A stretch of DNA of 5,428 bases from assembly GCA_017848075.1 (NCBI GenBank), contig JAGALG010000144.1, positions 1 through 5,428 of the forward strand, given 5' to 3'. The notes below the pieces were generated by a model, which ran no database searches, was not told the DNA's origin, and was given only the letters and a program-made list of their open reading frames with translations. Source of the DNA: Oscillospiraceae bacterium (lineage in GTDB: Bacteria; Bacillota; Clostridia; Oscillospirales; Ruminococcaceae). A program made the translations under genes and the position numbers. Shown piece after piece: positions 5,034 through 5,428 of the stretch. Every line of letters starts with the position of its first letter. Positions within the stretch are counted from its first letter, which is position 1.

Positions 5034-5428
5034 TTAGTTGTCGTGACGATCGCGGGATTCCATATCCTTCACCATCTGCATCAGAGAGAAGTTATTGGCA
5101 TTGCGAACCTCGTCACTGGCCATATTGTTGATCAGGCGACTCAGGAAAGATGAAAACTGTTCCAACTCTTCTTCAGAAAAACCGGCATAGATCTGATCGT
5201 CCAGCTGCTCAAATAACTTGCGGCAGCGTTCTGCCAGTTCTTCCCCCGAGGGGGTAAGGGTCAGACGATTCTGACGCATATCGTTTTCGTTGGATTCCTT
5301 TTTCACGATACCATCCCGCACCATGCGTTTTACCATGACAGCAACGCTGGGAGGAGAGATTTTAATAAAATCAGCCACTTCTTTTTGGGTGCAGCCGGGA
5401 TGCAGCATAATATAGCGCATAGCAGGTA
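5034..5428 (-). CDS. MarR-family transcriptional regulator, N-terminus outside window
   Basis: The C-terminal 131 codons of a small winged-helix regulator; the frame is open to the right edge. The family is usually about 140-160 residues, so roughly 10-30 residues are missing. Visible sequence begins PAMRYIMLHPGCTQKEVADF; the Met at 5418-5420 lies in the middle of the usual helix and is not the true start. The helix-turn-helix TQKEVADFIKISPPSVAVMV (about 5331-5390) is followed by the linking segment KRMVRDGIVKKES and the MarR wing signature NDMRQNRLTLTPSGEEL, with the conserved Asp-x-Arg. Helices to the C-terminus (FEQLDDQIYAGFSEEELEQF onward) would form the dimer interface. First gene of the exporter operon, 25 bases before the first ABC subunit. 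MarR proteins commonly repress their own operon and release it on binding a phenolic or drug-like ligand; SatR-SatAB of Streptococcus suis is a known MarR/ABC-pair precedent. The operator and promoter lie beyond the edge. Confidence 0.9.
   Translation of the reverse strand, partial: PAMRYIMLHPGCTQKEVADFIKISPPSVAVMVKRMVRDGIVKKESNENDMRQNRLTLTPSGEELAERCRKLFEQLDDQIYAGFSEEELEQFSSFLSRLINNMASDEVRNANNFSLMQMVKDMESRDRHDN

Overview
The window is 5.4 kb of tightly packed bacterial chromosome with every supported gene on the minus strand, so transcription runs from high to low coordinates. Strong AGGAGG-type ribosome binding sites, short intergenic gaps, a TTG start, a lipoprotein signal with an acidic tether, and balanced base composition suggest a Firmicutes/Clostridia genome, perhaps a gut Oscillospirales or Lachnospirales member. 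The taxon is an inference from style and protein resemblance, not from a marker gene.

Right half (1398-5428): an efflux-type operon. A MarR-family regulator enters from the right edge without its first residues. It is followed after 25 bases by an ABC half-transporter that starts at TTG, then by a second half-transporter whose ATG overlaps the previous stop by one base. The nucleotide-binding motifs are complementary. The first subunit has a substituted Walker A, Asp in place of the catalytic Glu, and Gln in place of the switch His, but an intact signature. The second has canonical Walker A, Glu and His, but an LSQGQ signature. This is the pattern of a heterodimeric exporter with one degenerate and one consensus ATP site (TM287/288 or BmrCD type). 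A 14-bp stem hairpin closes the operon.

Left half (1-1397): a second transcription unit starts just after that terminator. It has a perfect-consensus promoter (TTGACA, 17 bp, TATAAT) bracketed by two near-identical 16-bp TGT...ACA sites. It encodes a Crp/Fnr-family regulator and then, 44 bases on, a solute-binding lipoprotein (SsuA/TauA/NMT1-like ABC uptake family) that runs off the left edge. The best reading is an autoregulated Crp/Fnr protein controlling an uptake system whose permease and ATPase would lie to the left of the window.

No RNA gene, CRISPR array, mobile element or phage signal was seen. The families are all known. The most distinctive point is the two-site operator around a consensus promoter for a Crp/Fnr protein of unknown ligand beside a binding protein of unknown substrate.
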